Positions 1-7,039 of a DNA stretch of 7,263 nt are shown here, piece by piece (positions within the stretch are counted from its first letter, which is position 1; every line of letters begins with the position of its first letter). A program made the translations under genes and the position numbers. Under the pieces are notes generated by a model. It was not told where the DNA came from. It made no database searches and saw only the letters and a list, made by a program, of their open reading frames with translations. This DNA is from Candidatus Omnitrophica bacterium UBA1443 (lineage in GTDB: Bacteria; Omnitrophota; Omnitrophia; Omnitrophales; Aquincolibacteriaceae): the NCBI GenBank assembly GCA_002329545.1, contig DCTJ01000037.1, positions 1-7,263 on the forward strand, given 5' to 3'.

Positions 1-119
1 ATCAACGCATGAAGCAAATTGGGAAAAGCAAAGTTCGCGTCAAACCGGATTTCATGAAAGAGGAATGTCTTCGGCTTCTCGAAGACTGGGATCAAAAAGC
101 CGGTAAAAAAACTTACTGA
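1..119 (+). CDS. C-terminal tail of an unidentified protein (5' end outside window)
   Basis: Reading from base 3, the frame stays open for 38 codons and ends at TGA 117-119; the other two forward frames close earlier (at base 10 and near base 102). The visible residues are hydrophilic and basic, with a cluster EECLRLLEDWD followed by a lysine-rich end (GKKTY), as at many cytosolic protein C-termini. I do not recognise the family. The gap of about 110 bases to the next start would allow co-transcription with the ABC exporter, so a role in lipid or polysaccharide assembly is possible from context only. Choosing this frame as coding is an inference from its length and the position of its stop. 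Confidence 0.5.
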   Translation, partial: QRMKQIGKSKVRVKPDFMKEECLRLLEDWDQKAGKKTY

Positions 120-229
120 TTTTACCGATACCACTGTGAGCGGTCGATTATGCGAAGCATTTGTCGAAGTTCGTGTCTCTGAGGCTGTGAAAAATTTGAA
201 ATGGATGGTTGCAAGCAGAGTTCAAAAAC

Positions 230-1456
230 ATGATGAAGATAATAGAAAAAATTAAAAAAAGCCAACCAATCCGCCGATGGCAACGGCTGAAATCGGTTTT
301 CAAGGACTTTGCTTTTAAGCCCACAGTGTTTATTGTGCCCGCGGGTCTGGGTCTCGTTGCTTCCATACTGGACGTGGCCAGCATTTCACTTTTGATACCA
401 ACGGTCAAAGGCGTGATAGAGCGGAACTTCATTTTTTGCCGCGATATTTTTTTCCTTGGTCAGATTATCGAGATGTTTTCTAACGTGCTTTCTCCTTTTT
501 TTGAGAATCGGAATTCCGGGACGTTTGTGATCCTTATCGTTCTTATTTTTCTGACAGTGTTGCTTAAGAATATTACCCTTTATTTTTCTCGAATTATGAC
601 TCTTTATCAGGTCCGGAAGTTTTCAAACGATTTGCGGCAACGTATTTATGAGAAGTATTTATCTTTCGGTAAGGCGTTTTTCGATCAAAATAGCTCAGGC
701 CAGCTTCACCAGATTCTAGTTGCGTATACCAATCAGATAGCAGTTGAAGTTCAGGTTTTATCAATGGGTTTTCTATATGTTTTTTCGATCCTGGGTTATC
801 TGGTGGTGATGTTTTGTGTTTCCTGGCAATTGAGCCTTTTTGCTCTCCCGATTTTCCCTTTAGCAGTTCTGTTGACACAATGGATTATTCGAAAAATTCA
901 GAAGACTTCCGCGGAATTTGCTACGACATTTTCTTCAATGGGAAGGAAGATAGCGAATGCGCTGAGTTGCATTGCTCTTATTAAGGCGAATAGTACCGAA
1001 GAAAGGGAAAAGAAATGGTTTCAGTTTGTGAGTGATCGTATTATGAGACTGCAGTGGAGTATTGATCGAAAACAGGTTTTTGTACAGCCGGCCCAGGAAA
1101 CCATTATGATGACTATGGTTTTACTCATGGTCGCTTTTATGGCATTTCTGGTTCTGAAGGAACAGGCGGGGCATGTTGCCGGATTTTTAGTCTACTTTGT
1201 TATGTTGCGGAGAGTGATGGCTTTTTTTACGCAACTGGGCAATATTTATGCGTCTTTTGCAACCGTTTATGGTCCGGCTAGGGAAATATCCAAAGTATTT
1301 GATCCTCGCGGGAAGCCCCTTATCCGGAACGGAGATGTGGTTTTCACTGGGTTAAAAGAAAAAATTGAATTTAAAAATGTCTCTTTCACCTATCCTTCCG
1401 GTAAGACTGTTTTACGGGAGCTTTCTTGCGCGTTTGAGAAAAAACGAATGACCTAA
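230..1456 (+). CDS. MsbA/PglK-like ABC exporter, membrane half, truncated by a premature stop
   Basis: This is the transmembrane domain and first part of the ATPase domain of a fused ABC exporter, a class that flips lipid A-core or lipid-linked oligosaccharides across the inner membrane. Hydrophobic segments lie near residues 32-57, 98-118, 179-220 (a helical pair), 293-312 and 318-335, matching the six-helix exporter fold. The nucleotide-binding domain begins near residue 379 (IEFKNVSFTYPSG, with A-loop Tyr388). It stops at TAA 1454-1456 after 408 residues, just before the Walker A loop. Family members run about 580-620 residues. I chose ATG 230 over TTG 209 because a tandem ATG sits there behind a weak AGAG motif; an in-frame TGA at 197-199 limits upstream extension. 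As written, the product has no ATP-binding site and should be inactive. The exact cargo cannot be told from sequence; the neighbouring glycan genes favour a lipid-linked sugar or lipid A flippase. Confidence 0.8.
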   Translation: MMKIIEKIKKSQPIRRWQRLKSVFKDFAFKPTVFIVPAGLGLVASILDVASISLLIPTVKGVIERNFIFCRDIFFLGQIIEMFSNVLSPFFENRNSGTFVILIVLIFLTVLLKNITLYFSRIMTLYQVRKFSNDLRQRIYEKYLSFGKAFFDQNSSGQLHQILVAYTNQIAVEVQVLSMGFLYVFSILGYLVVMFCVSWQLSLFALPIFPLAVLLTQWIIRKIQKTSAEFATTFSSMGRKIANALSCIALIKANSTEEREKKWFQFVSDRIMRLQWSIDRKQVFVQPAQETIMMTMVLLMVAFMAFLVLKEQAGHVAGFLVYFVMLRRVMAFFTQLGNIYASFATVYGPAREISKVFDPRGKPLIRNGDVVFTGLKEKIEFKNVSFTYPSGKTVLRELSCAFEKKRMT

Positions 1457-2086
1457 ATTGTTGGTCCGAGTGGTTCCGGGAAAACGACCCTCGCGCATTT
1501 AGTGGTCCGGTTCTATGACGCAGTTGCCGGAGAGATCCTTTTTGACGGACTGGATATACGGGCTTATCAGCTGGATACACTTCATGCTCAAATTGGTTTT
1601 GTGAGTCAGGAGGTTGACATCTTTAATGCGTCCATTCGTATCAATTTGGGCTATGGTTTGCTGAACGAACCGACAGAGTTTATGATTCTGGAGGCACTGA
1701 AAAAGGCCAAACTCTATGAATTTGTCATGAACCTACCTCATAAACTTGATGAGGAGGTTGGGGACAGGGGAGTGAAGCTGTCTGGAGGAGAGAAACAGCG
1801 TTTATCTCTTGCCCGGGTTATTCTAAAAAATCCTGAGATCGTGATCCTTGATGAAGCGACTAGCTCTCTGGACAGTGTCACGGAGAGGCTGGTTCAGGAT
1901 GCCATCGAAGAGACAATTAAAGATAAAACGGCAATTGTGATTGCGCATCGTCTCTCGACCATTCAACACGCTGACAAAATTGTGGTATTAAAGGAGGGAC
2001 GAATTGTTGAAACGGGTGGCTTGAAAGAACTGCTTGAGTTTAAAGGTGAGTTTTATAAATATTGGTCTGCCCAAAAATTTGATTAA
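1457..2086 (+). pseudogene. Remainder of the ABC exporter ATPase domain, downstream of the in-frame stop
   Basis: The frame continues without any shift after the TAA and encodes the rest of a canonical ABC ATPase. Walker A GPSGSGKTT is at 1463-1489, the Q-loop lies in GFVSQE near 1598-1615, the signature LSGGEKQR starts at 1778, Walker B with catalytic Glu (VILDEATSSLD) runs from about 1841, and the H-loop His is at 1946-1948. Every motif is intact, so the stop is the only visible defect. If the stop were a sense codon, the two parts would make one protein of 618 residues, the normal length. The first conventional in-frame start after the stop is GTG 1502, already past Walker A, and no good ribosome binding site precedes it. 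Independent translation of a working ATPase is therefore unlikely. It may be a true nonsense mutation or a sequencing error. Confidence 0.85.
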
Positions 2087-2149
2087 GGTCTTTGCAACGG
2101 GATAAATTGGTTTGTTGGCCGGAAATAATTAGTGGGTCCGTGAGAGTTC

Positions 2150-2156
2150 AGGAGGT
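2150..2156 (+). promoter_or_regulatory. Ribosome binding site that fixes the start at ATG 2164
   Basis: AGGAGGT is a near-perfect Shine-Dalgarno match, with 7 bases between it and ATG 2164. A longer frame opens at TTG 2092, but the extra 24 residues do not resemble the dehydrogenase N-terminus, and the Rossmann motif is correctly placed for a start at 2164. Confidence 0.75.
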
Positions 2157-2163
2157 AGGTGCA

Positions 2164-3561
2164 ATGACATTAGTTGATAAAATAAAATCCAGGGAATCTC
2201 AGGTCGGAGTCATAGGACTTGGATACGTCGGACTTCCTCTCGTGATCGAGTTTTGCAAAGCAGGGTTTCCCGTGACGGGTTTTGATACCGATCCGGTTAA
2301 AGTCGAGTCTCTTGAAAAAAGGAAAAGTTATATCCAGCACATTGACATATCGAAGCTTGCCCAATGCCCCGGACGGTTTGTCCCAACGACTGATTTTTCA
2401 AAACTTTCCGGCATGGACTGTATCGTCATCTGCGTGCCGACCCCGCTTAATAAAAATCGGGAACCTGACATGTCCCATGTCTTCGACACGACTCGAACTA
2501 TTGCGAAGCATCTCAGGAAAGGGCAGTTGATTTCGCTTGAGTCCACAACGTACCCTGGAACAACGGATGAGGATATGCGGGGGATTCTCGAAGAGGGAGG
2601 GTTAAAGGCTAGTCAAGATTTTTATCTGGCGTTTTCTCCGGAAAGGGAGGATCCCCACAATAAAGATTTTTCGACAAGTAATATTCCCAAAGTTGTTGGT
2701 GGCTATACCCCGCAGTGCCTCGAGGTGGCACGGGCTCTTTATGATGCAATTGTCGTCAAAACGATACCGGTATCTTCAACGAAGGTGGCAGAGTCAGTCA
2801 AGCTCCTGGAGAACATTTACCGGGCTGTCAACATCGCTCTTGTTAATGAGCTCAAAATGCTTTTTGACCGGATGGGGATTGATGTTTGGGAAGTGATTGA
2901 AGCCGCTAAAACAAAGGTGGAAGTTTGTCCTAATAGCGCCGAAATTGATGGGAAAGATCCCTTCACAAACAAGAACCGGGAAGTTTTGAGACGTTATAAC
3001 ATTCCGTCCCATACGATCAATTACATATTAGGAGGTAACCTGGGAAAACCGCAGGGGCTCGATTTTTTAATTGATATCATTCAATCCAGAAAAAATGATT
3101 TATCATCCTATTTTATAATTGTGGGAAATGGCACCGAATATGGCTGGATCAAGAAATGGATGGATTATAAAAAACCAGTGAATGCGATGCTGATGCCCGG
3201 CTTACGTCAAAAAGATTATACTGAACTGGTTCGCGCGTGTGATGTAGGATTAATATTTTTAGACAAGCGCTTTACTGTTCCCCATTTTCCCAGCAGGCTG
3301 GTATCTTATCTGGAAAACGGTTTGCCAATTCTCGCGGCAACGGATCCCAGCACGGATCTTGGCGAGATCGCCGAAAAGAACCATTTCGGATTTTCATGTG
3401 TCAACGGTGATCTGGATAGATTTTTTGCCCATCTGGATTGGTTTAGCAAAAATCGATCCCAGATGGCAGAGATGGGGAAGAATGGTTATAACTTCTTATT
3501 GAAAAATTATACCGTTTCACAAGCGTATAATATAATAATGAAACATTTTATGAAGCCATGA
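2164..3561 (+). CDS. Chimeric ORF: UDP-sugar 6-dehydrogenase N-terminal part joined to glycosyltransferase family 4 C-terminal part
   Basis: The 465-codon frame joins two unrelated enzymes. Residues 1 to about 251 are a nucleotide-sugar dehydrogenase of the WbpA/WecC type, which oxidises UDP-HexNAc or UDP-glucose to the uronic acid. Visible motifs are the NAD loop GLGYVGLP (18-25), Asp41/Asp43 after strand 2, CVPTPL (90-95), ESTTYPGTT (126-134), FSPERED (157-163) and AESVKLLEN with the conserved Lys213. The family normally continues after AAKTK into a PFGFxPxYPGPGxGGHCIPIDP segment carrying the catalytic Cys, then a UDP-binding domain; all of that is absent. From about residue 252 the sequence instead matches the donor-binding half of WbuB-like GT4 enzymes: VEVCPNS (252-258), GGNLGKPQG (290-298), RACDVGLIFLD (357-367), FPSRL (375-379). 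The acceptor-binding half of the transferase is missing. Both activities should be lost. It is most likely an in-frame deletion product or an assembly chimera, and is best treated as a fusion pseudogene. Confidence 0.85.
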   Translation: MTLVDKIKSRESQVGVIGLGYVGLPLVIEFCKAGFPVTGFDTDPVKVESLEKRKSYIQHIDISKLAQCPGRFVPTTDFSKLSGMDCIVICVPTPLNKNREPDMSHVFDTTRTIAKHLRKGQLISLESTTYPGTTDEDMRGILEEGGLKASQDFYLAFSPEREDPHNKDFSTSNIPKVVGGYTPQCLEVARALYDAIVVKTIPVSSTKVAESVKLLENIYRAVNIALVNELKMLFDRMGIDVWEVIEAAKTKVEVCPNSAEIDGKDPFTNKNREVLRRYNIPSHTINYILGGNLGKPQGLDFLIDIIQSRKNDLSSYFIIVGNGTEYGWIKKWMDYKKPVNAMLMPGLRQKDYTELVRACDVGLIFLDKRFTVPHFPSRLVSYLENGLPILAATDPSTDLGEIAEKNHFGFSCVNGDLDRFFAHLDWFSKNRSQMAEMGKNGYNFLLKNYTVSQAYNIIMKHFMKP

Positions 3562-3569
3562 CCACTAGC

Positions 3570-3589
3570 GAAGCCGTTTAGCTTTTTTT
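3570..3589 (+). terminator. Possible weak rho-independent terminator
   Basis: AAGC (3571-3574) can pair with GCTT (3581-3584) around a six-base loop, with one extra G-T pair at 3570/3585. A run of seven T follows directly at 3583-3589. Position (9 bases after the stop of the chimeric ORF) and the T-run fit a terminator, but the stem is very short, so this is tentative. Confidence 0.3.
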
Positions 3590-3770
3590 AAAAAGGGTGG
3601 ACTGTTAAAGTGGGCATCTCCGCTTATACTTGTCTGAGGAGACGTGAAGTTTTCCCGATACAGTTATGCGCGATGAAATCTTGATATATGAAGTGAAGAC
3701 GGAGGTATTTTGCTTAGGATAACTCCTTCGGGGAAAACGCTTCAAGAGTTCGCTTGCATAAAATAACTTT

Positions 3771-3776
3771 TAAGGG
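3771..3776 (+). promoter_or_regulatory. Ribosome binding site for lpxI, favouring ATG 3785
   Basis: TAAGGG ends 8 bases before ATG 3785. The alternative in-frame GTG at 3776 overlaps this motif and would have no ribosome binding site of its own, so ATG 3785 is preferred. Confidence 0.55.
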
Positions 3777-3784
3777 TGCAGACT

Positions 3785-4591
3785 ATGAAAACAATGGGCA
3801 TGATTGCGGGAAATGGGCGGTTCCCGATCCTGGTGGCTGAAGAAGCGCGGAAAGCGGGTTACCGGATCGTGACGTGTGGAATTGAGCGGGAGGCTGAACC
3901 TGCTCTCGAAAAACTGTCTGATTCTTTTCGCTGGATCAAAGTGGGAGAGCTCGCGAAGCTTTCAAAGTTCTTCCAGGAAGAACATGTTCACGAAGCGGTG
4001 ATGGCCGGCAAGATCGAGAAGGTGCGGTTTTTTAAGGAAAATGTGCGCCTGGATTTTGACATGATGAAAATTTTGGTGAAACTCAAGGACCACAAGGACG
4101 ATACGCTTCTAGGCGCCGTTGCCCAGTACCTTTTCGAAAAAGGGGTCGTGTTACAGGATTCGACTTGTCTTCTTAGACATTTTATGCCGGGCCCGGGAGT
4201 GCTTGGCAAACTTAAGCCCTCGAAAAGGGCTCTCCGGAATATCCATTTTGGTTATGAAATAGCGAAACGAATTTCGGGGGCTGATATCGGTCAGACAGTC
4301 GTTGTGAAAAACATGGTGGTGCTTGCTGTGGAAGCGATTGAAGGTACGGACGAGGCTATCCAGCGGGGAGCGGATCTCGGTCGCAAAGGGATTATCGTGG
4401 TGAAAGTTGCCAAACCAGATCAAGACATGCGTTTTGATGTCCCGGCGGCCGGGCTTAAAACTCTTGAGGGATTAACCGCCGCGAAGGCGGAGGCATTTGC
4501 TTTTGAGGCCCACAAGACCCTTTTTATCGGAATGGACATTTTTGTTGAGAAAGCCAATCGGGCGGGCATCGCCCTTTACGGAATTTCCTGA
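3785..4591 (+). CDS. lpxI: UDP-2,3-diacylglucosamine pyrophosphatase LpxI
   Basis: A 268-residue protein of the LpxI (DUF1009) family. LpxI hydrolyses UDP-2,3-diacylglucosamine to lipid X and UMP at the cytoplasmic face of the inner membrane, replacing LpxH in the fourth step of lipid A synthesis. Visible family features are the N-terminal IAGNGRFP (about residues 7-14), the central PGPGVLG block near residues 138-144, the KAPKP-like segment VKVAKPDQ and the acidic motif DMRFDVP with Asp214 and Asp218. The catalytic aspartate known in the Caulobacter enzyme (D225) probably corresponds to one of these two, though I cannot align it here. Length is normal and the frame is intact. It stands alone, without lpxA, lpxD or lpxB in the window, separated by 223 bases from the gene before it and 184 from the next. 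Presence of this gene implies a lipid A-bearing outer membrane. Confidence 0.9.
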   Translation: MKTMGMIAGNGRFPILVAEEARKAGYRIVTCGIEREAEPALEKLSDSFRWIKVGELAKLSKFFQEEHVHEAVMAGKIEKVRFFKENVRLDFDMMKILVKLKDHKDDTLLGAVAQYLFEKGVVLQDSTCLLRHFMPGPGVLGKLKPSKRALRNIHFGYEIAKRISGADIGQTVVVKNMVVLAVEAIEGTDEAIQRGADLGRKGIIVVKVAKPDQDMRFDVPAAGLKTLEGLTAAKAEAFAFEAHKTLFIGMDIFVEKANRAGIALYGIS

Positions 4592-4682
4592 CGTTACAAA
4601 GATATTGTCAGCTTTTTCCCTGTGTAAAGATGTGCTTTGCCCGGGCAGGGATGCCTTTTCGCTTATATCCGGAAATTTGTTT

Positions 4683-4711
4683 TTGACACGAGATTTGCCG
4701 TTCTGTTTCAT
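4683..4711 (+). promoter_or_regulatory. Putative sigma70-type promoter for the glutamine synthetase gene
   Basis: A perfect TTGACA (-35) at 4683-4688 is followed after 17 bases by TTTCAT (4706-4711), which matches the -10 consensus at four of six positions. Transcription would begin near 4718, giving a leader of about 58 bases that contains the hairpin at 4725-4750. The -35 and the spacing are good and the -10 is weak, which would fit a regulated promoter. Predicted by eye only. Confidence 0.45.
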
Positions 4712-4724
4712 GGTGAAAATTCTA

Positions 4725-4750
4725 TGAGAAGGGAATAGTACCCATTCTCA
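4725..4750 (+). promoter_or_regulatory. Strong inverted repeat / hairpin in the glutamine synthetase leader
   Basis: The arms TGAGAAGGG (4725-4733) and CCC-A-TTCTCA (4741-4750) pair over nine base pairs with a single bulged A, around the seven-base loop AATAGTA. No T-run follows, so it is not an intrinsic terminator. It ends 25 bases before the start codon and 13 before the ribosome binding site. It could be an operator for a dimeric repressor, an RNA structure controlling translation or stability, or a chance palindrome; the position favours a regulatory role. Confidence 0.5.
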
Positions 4751-4775
4751 ATTTAAAATAATCGAGGGGGAGTTT

Positions 4776-6908
4776 ATGCGCGATGAAAAATATACAGGTG
4801 AAGCCATTGATGTCACGGAGATTTTTGGATGTAATGTTTTTAATGACAAAACGATGAAGGAAAGACTCCCCAAAGAGACTTTCAAGGCCCTCAAGAAAAC
4901 GGTACAGCTTGGATTGCCCCTTTCGATCGATGTCGCGAATGTGGTCGCGAATGTCATGAAAGACTGGGCGATCGAGAAGGGCGCGACGCATTACACGCAC
5001 TGGTTTCAACCGTTAACCGGAAGGACCGCGGAAAAGCACGACTCCTTTATCTCGACCACGGATGACGGCGGGGTCATCATGGAATTTTCCGGCAAACAAC
5101 TTATTCAGGGTGAGCCGGACGCGTCCTCGCTCCCGAGCGGGGGACTTCGATCTACGTTTGAGGCCCGTGGCTACACGGCCTGGGACTGCACTTCGCCCGC
5201 CTTTCTTAAGGAAGACGCTTCCGGCAATGTTACGCTGTGCATTCCGACGGCGTTTTGCTCCTACACGAGCGAGGCGCTTGACAAGAAAACACCGCTCCTT
5301 CGTTCCATGGAAGCTGTCTCCCATCAGGCGGTCCGCGTTTTGAGGGCGCTCGGCAACAAGAGTGTTACCCGAGTGACGTCCACCTTGGGGGCTGAACAGG
5401 AATATTTTTTGATCGATAAAAAGTATTATGATCAGCGGTTGGATCTAATAGTTTCCGGGCGCACGCTTTTTGGCGCCGCTTCGCCAAAGGGACAGGAATT
5501 GGAGGATCAGTATTTTGGCGCTATCAAGGACAGAATTTCGACGTTCATGCGGGATCTTGATATTGAACTCTGGAAGATGGGGATTTCATCCAAAACCAAA
5601 CATAACGAGGTTGCCCCGTCCCAATATGAAATGGCGCCGATATTTTCAACGACCAACATCGCGGCGGATCACAATCAGCTCGTCATGGAAACCATGCAGA
5701 AGGTCGCGCTTCGGCATGATCTGGTGTGCCTGTTACATGAAAAGCCTTTTGATGGCCTGAATGGTTCGGGGAAACACAATAACTGGTCGCTGTCCACCAA
5801 TGACGGACAAAATCTTCTCGAGCCCGGGAAAACACCAAACGAAAACGAGCAGTTTCTGATTTTTGTGAGCGCCCTGATTATGGCCGTGGATCGTCACGCG
5901 GACAAGCTTCGGGCGAGTTGCGGCAATCCCGGCAACGACCTCCGGCTCGGGGCCAATGAAGCCCCTCCAACCATTATCTCTATTTTTATGGGAGATGAGC
6001 TTACGGAAATCCTGGAATCGATTGCCCAGGGGAAAAAGAGTAAAAATCATGGGCAAAGGGTCATGGATATTGGAGTGGATACCTTACCTGCTTTTCCCAA
6101 GGACAATACGGACAGGAATCGCACGTCGCCGTTCGCTTTTACCGGGAACAAGTTTGAATTTCGCATGGTGGGTTCTTCCGCTTCCGTTTCGGGGCCGAAT
6201 ATTGTGATCAACACGATCGTGGCAGAAGCCTTGGATGAAATCGCGACTCGGCTCGAAAAGGCCAAAAAATCCGGTACCAGCAAAGAGTCAGCCGCAATTG
6301 TCCGGGACACGATGAGAAAACACGGGCGTATCATTTTCAACGGTAATAATTATTCGAAGGAATGGGTGACGGAAGCCCAAAAACGTGGTCTGCCGAGTAT
6401 TCGTAGTGGAGTCGAGGCGTTAGGCTACATGGCCAACCCGGTAGCGGAAAAACTTTTCGGTAAATACGAAGTGCTTTCGAAGAAGGAGATACGTTCCCGA
6501 TACGAGATCTACCTGGAAAGTTACGTCAAGCACGTGGGTATTGAGGCCCGGGCCATGGTCCAGATGGTGAAACGGCAGTATCTTCCTTCGGTGATACAGT
6601 TCACGGGGCGATTGGCCGGAGCCATTCACCAGCTTAAGGCCGTGTCGGTTTCAGCGAAGGTTCAGAAAGAATTACTTGAGAAGGTCAATGATCTTCTTGA
6701 GTCCGCCAATGACAAACTAGAAAAGCTTGAATCTGCCATTGCAAGGGCTCATCGGGTCGAAAACCTCCTCAAGCGAGCTGAGGCATTTCGTGACAGAGTT
6801 ACTGTGACGATGAATGATCTGAGGGAGGATATAGACACTCTTGAGGGGATCGTGCCCTCAGAGCTTTGGCCCGTTCCCAGCTACGCGGATATGCTCTTCA
6901 AACTTTAA
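4776..6908 (+). CDS. glnN: Glutamine synthetase type III (GSIII, GlnN)
   Basis: A 710-residue cytosolic enzyme that makes glutamine from glutamate and ammonia with ATP, assembling as a large dodecamer in this class. GSIII is much longer than the ~450-residue GSI enzymes, and this length fits the class. Visible landmarks: the GSIII N-terminal signature [17 protein letters not shown] (75-91), GAEQEY (205-210) with metal-binding glutamates, [10 protein letters not shown] (276-285), [10 protein letters not shown] (329-338) with the catalytic-region His334, RLGANEAPP (390-398), DRNRTSP (446-452) and EFRM (461-464). The C-terminus has a lysine/glutamate-rich likely coiled coil (about 625-690) and ends in the class-typical [11 protein letters not shown] segment. 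ATG 4776 is supported by a GAGGGGGAG ribosome binding site a few bases upstream. The gene appears monocistronic, with its own promoter-like sequence and leader hairpin, which suggests nitrogen-responsive control. No lesion is seen. Confidence 0.95.
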   Translation: MRDEKYTGEAIDVTEIFGCNVFNDKTMKERLPKETFKALKKTVQLGLPLSIDVANVVANVMKDWAIEKGATHYTHWFQPLTGRTAEKHDSFISTTDDGGVIMEFSGKQLIQGEPDASSLPSGGLRSTFEARGYTAWDCTSPAFLKEDASGNVTLCIPTAFCSYTSEALDKKTPLLRSMEAVSHQAVRVLRALGNKSVTRVTSTLGAEQEYFLIDKKYYDQRLDLIVSGRTLFGAASPKGQELEDQYFGAIKDRISTFMRDLDIELWKMGISSKTKHNEVAPSQYEMAPIFSTTNIAADHNQLVMETMQKVALRHDLVCLLHEKPFDGLNGSGKHNNWSLSTNDGQNLLEPGKTPNENEQFLIFVSALIMAVDRHADKLRASCGNPGNDLRLGANEAPPTIISIFMGDELTEILESIAQGKKSKNHGQRVMDIGVDTLPAFPKDNTDRNRTSPFAFTGNKFEFRMVGSSASVSGPNIVINTIVAEALDEIATRLEKAKKSGTSKESAAIVRDTMRKHGRIIFNGNNYSKEWVTEAQKRGLPSIRSGVEALGYMANPVAEKLFGKYEVLSKKEIRSRYEIYLESYVKHVGIEARAMVQMVKRQYLPSVIQFTGRLAGAIHQLKAVSVSAKVQKELLEKVNDLLESANDKLEKLESAIARAHRVENLLKRAEAFRDRVTVTMNDLREDIDTLEGIVPSELWPVPSYADMLFKL

Positions 6909-6953
6909 CAGGTACGCTTTTTGTCCCGAAACGGATCAGTCAGAGAGTGAGAT

Positions 6954-6990
6954 ATGCTTTCGCCTTCTAAGATGAAATACCCCAAAGCAT
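6954..6990. repeat. Seven-base inverted repeat downstream of glnN
   Basis: ATGCTTT (6954-6960) and AAAGCAT (6984-6990) are perfect complements separated by 23 bases. There is no T-run after the second arm on either strand, so it is a poor intrinsic terminator. It may be a loose 3' structure or a binding site; chance occurrence is quite possible. Confidence 0.3.
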
Positions 6991-7039
6991 CAAAGAAAAA
7001 GTTGCCTGAGCTATTTTGTAATGTTAGAGTATCCGCACT

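Larger units (their letters stand above)
3562..3784 (+). other. Non-coding gap between the chimeric gene and lpxI
   Basis: About 220 bases with no convincing gene. The only reading frame with an ATG (3666-3722, 18 codons) lacks a positioned ribosome binding site. The region holds a weak hairpin followed by a T-run near its start, a small GTCT/AGAC hairpin at 3632-3643, an imperfect hairpin with arms GGAG 3701-3704 and CTCC 3723-3726, and a 15-base stretch that reappears at the start of the glutamine synthetase gene. A promoter for lpxI should lie here if the upstream terminator works, but I could not find a well-spaced -35/-10 pair. Confidence 0.5.

Noticed and set aside
1454..1456. Stop codon recoding or an alternative genetic code at the TAA in the ABC exporter
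   Set aside because: TAA is also used as the natural terminator of the same exporter frame (2084-2086) and of glnN (6906-6908), and selenocysteine or pyrrolysine use TGA or TAG. Nonsense mutation or sequence error is simpler.
2164..3561. A novel natural bifunctional dehydrogenase-glycosyltransferase enzyme
   Set aside because: Both parts are incomplete and lack essential segments at the join, which is not how functional domain fusions look.
3666..3722. Small 18-codon ORF beginning MRDE in the gap before lpxI
   Set aside because: No ribosome binding site at a useful distance, and the rest of the peptide has no recognisable features; at most it reflects the short repeat of the glnN start.
3741..3764. 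TTCAAG ... TAAAAT as a promoter for lpxI
   Set aside because: The two elements are separated by only 12 bases, too short for a sigma70-type promoter.
4618..4649. CCCTG/CAGGG nested hairpin after lpxI as a terminator
   Set aside because: The arms are short, the loop region is long and no T-run follows the second arm, so termination is not supported.
5013..5324. Antisense 103-codon frame inside glnN
   Set aside because: It lies fully opposite a strongly conserved enzyme gene and its arginine-rich, low-complexity translation is typical of a shadow frame.
7002..7022. TTGCCT ... TGTAAT as a promoter for the secreted protein gene
   Set aside because: The -10-like TGTAAT is good, but the spacing to TTGCCT is only 9 bases and no other -35 is placed correctly.
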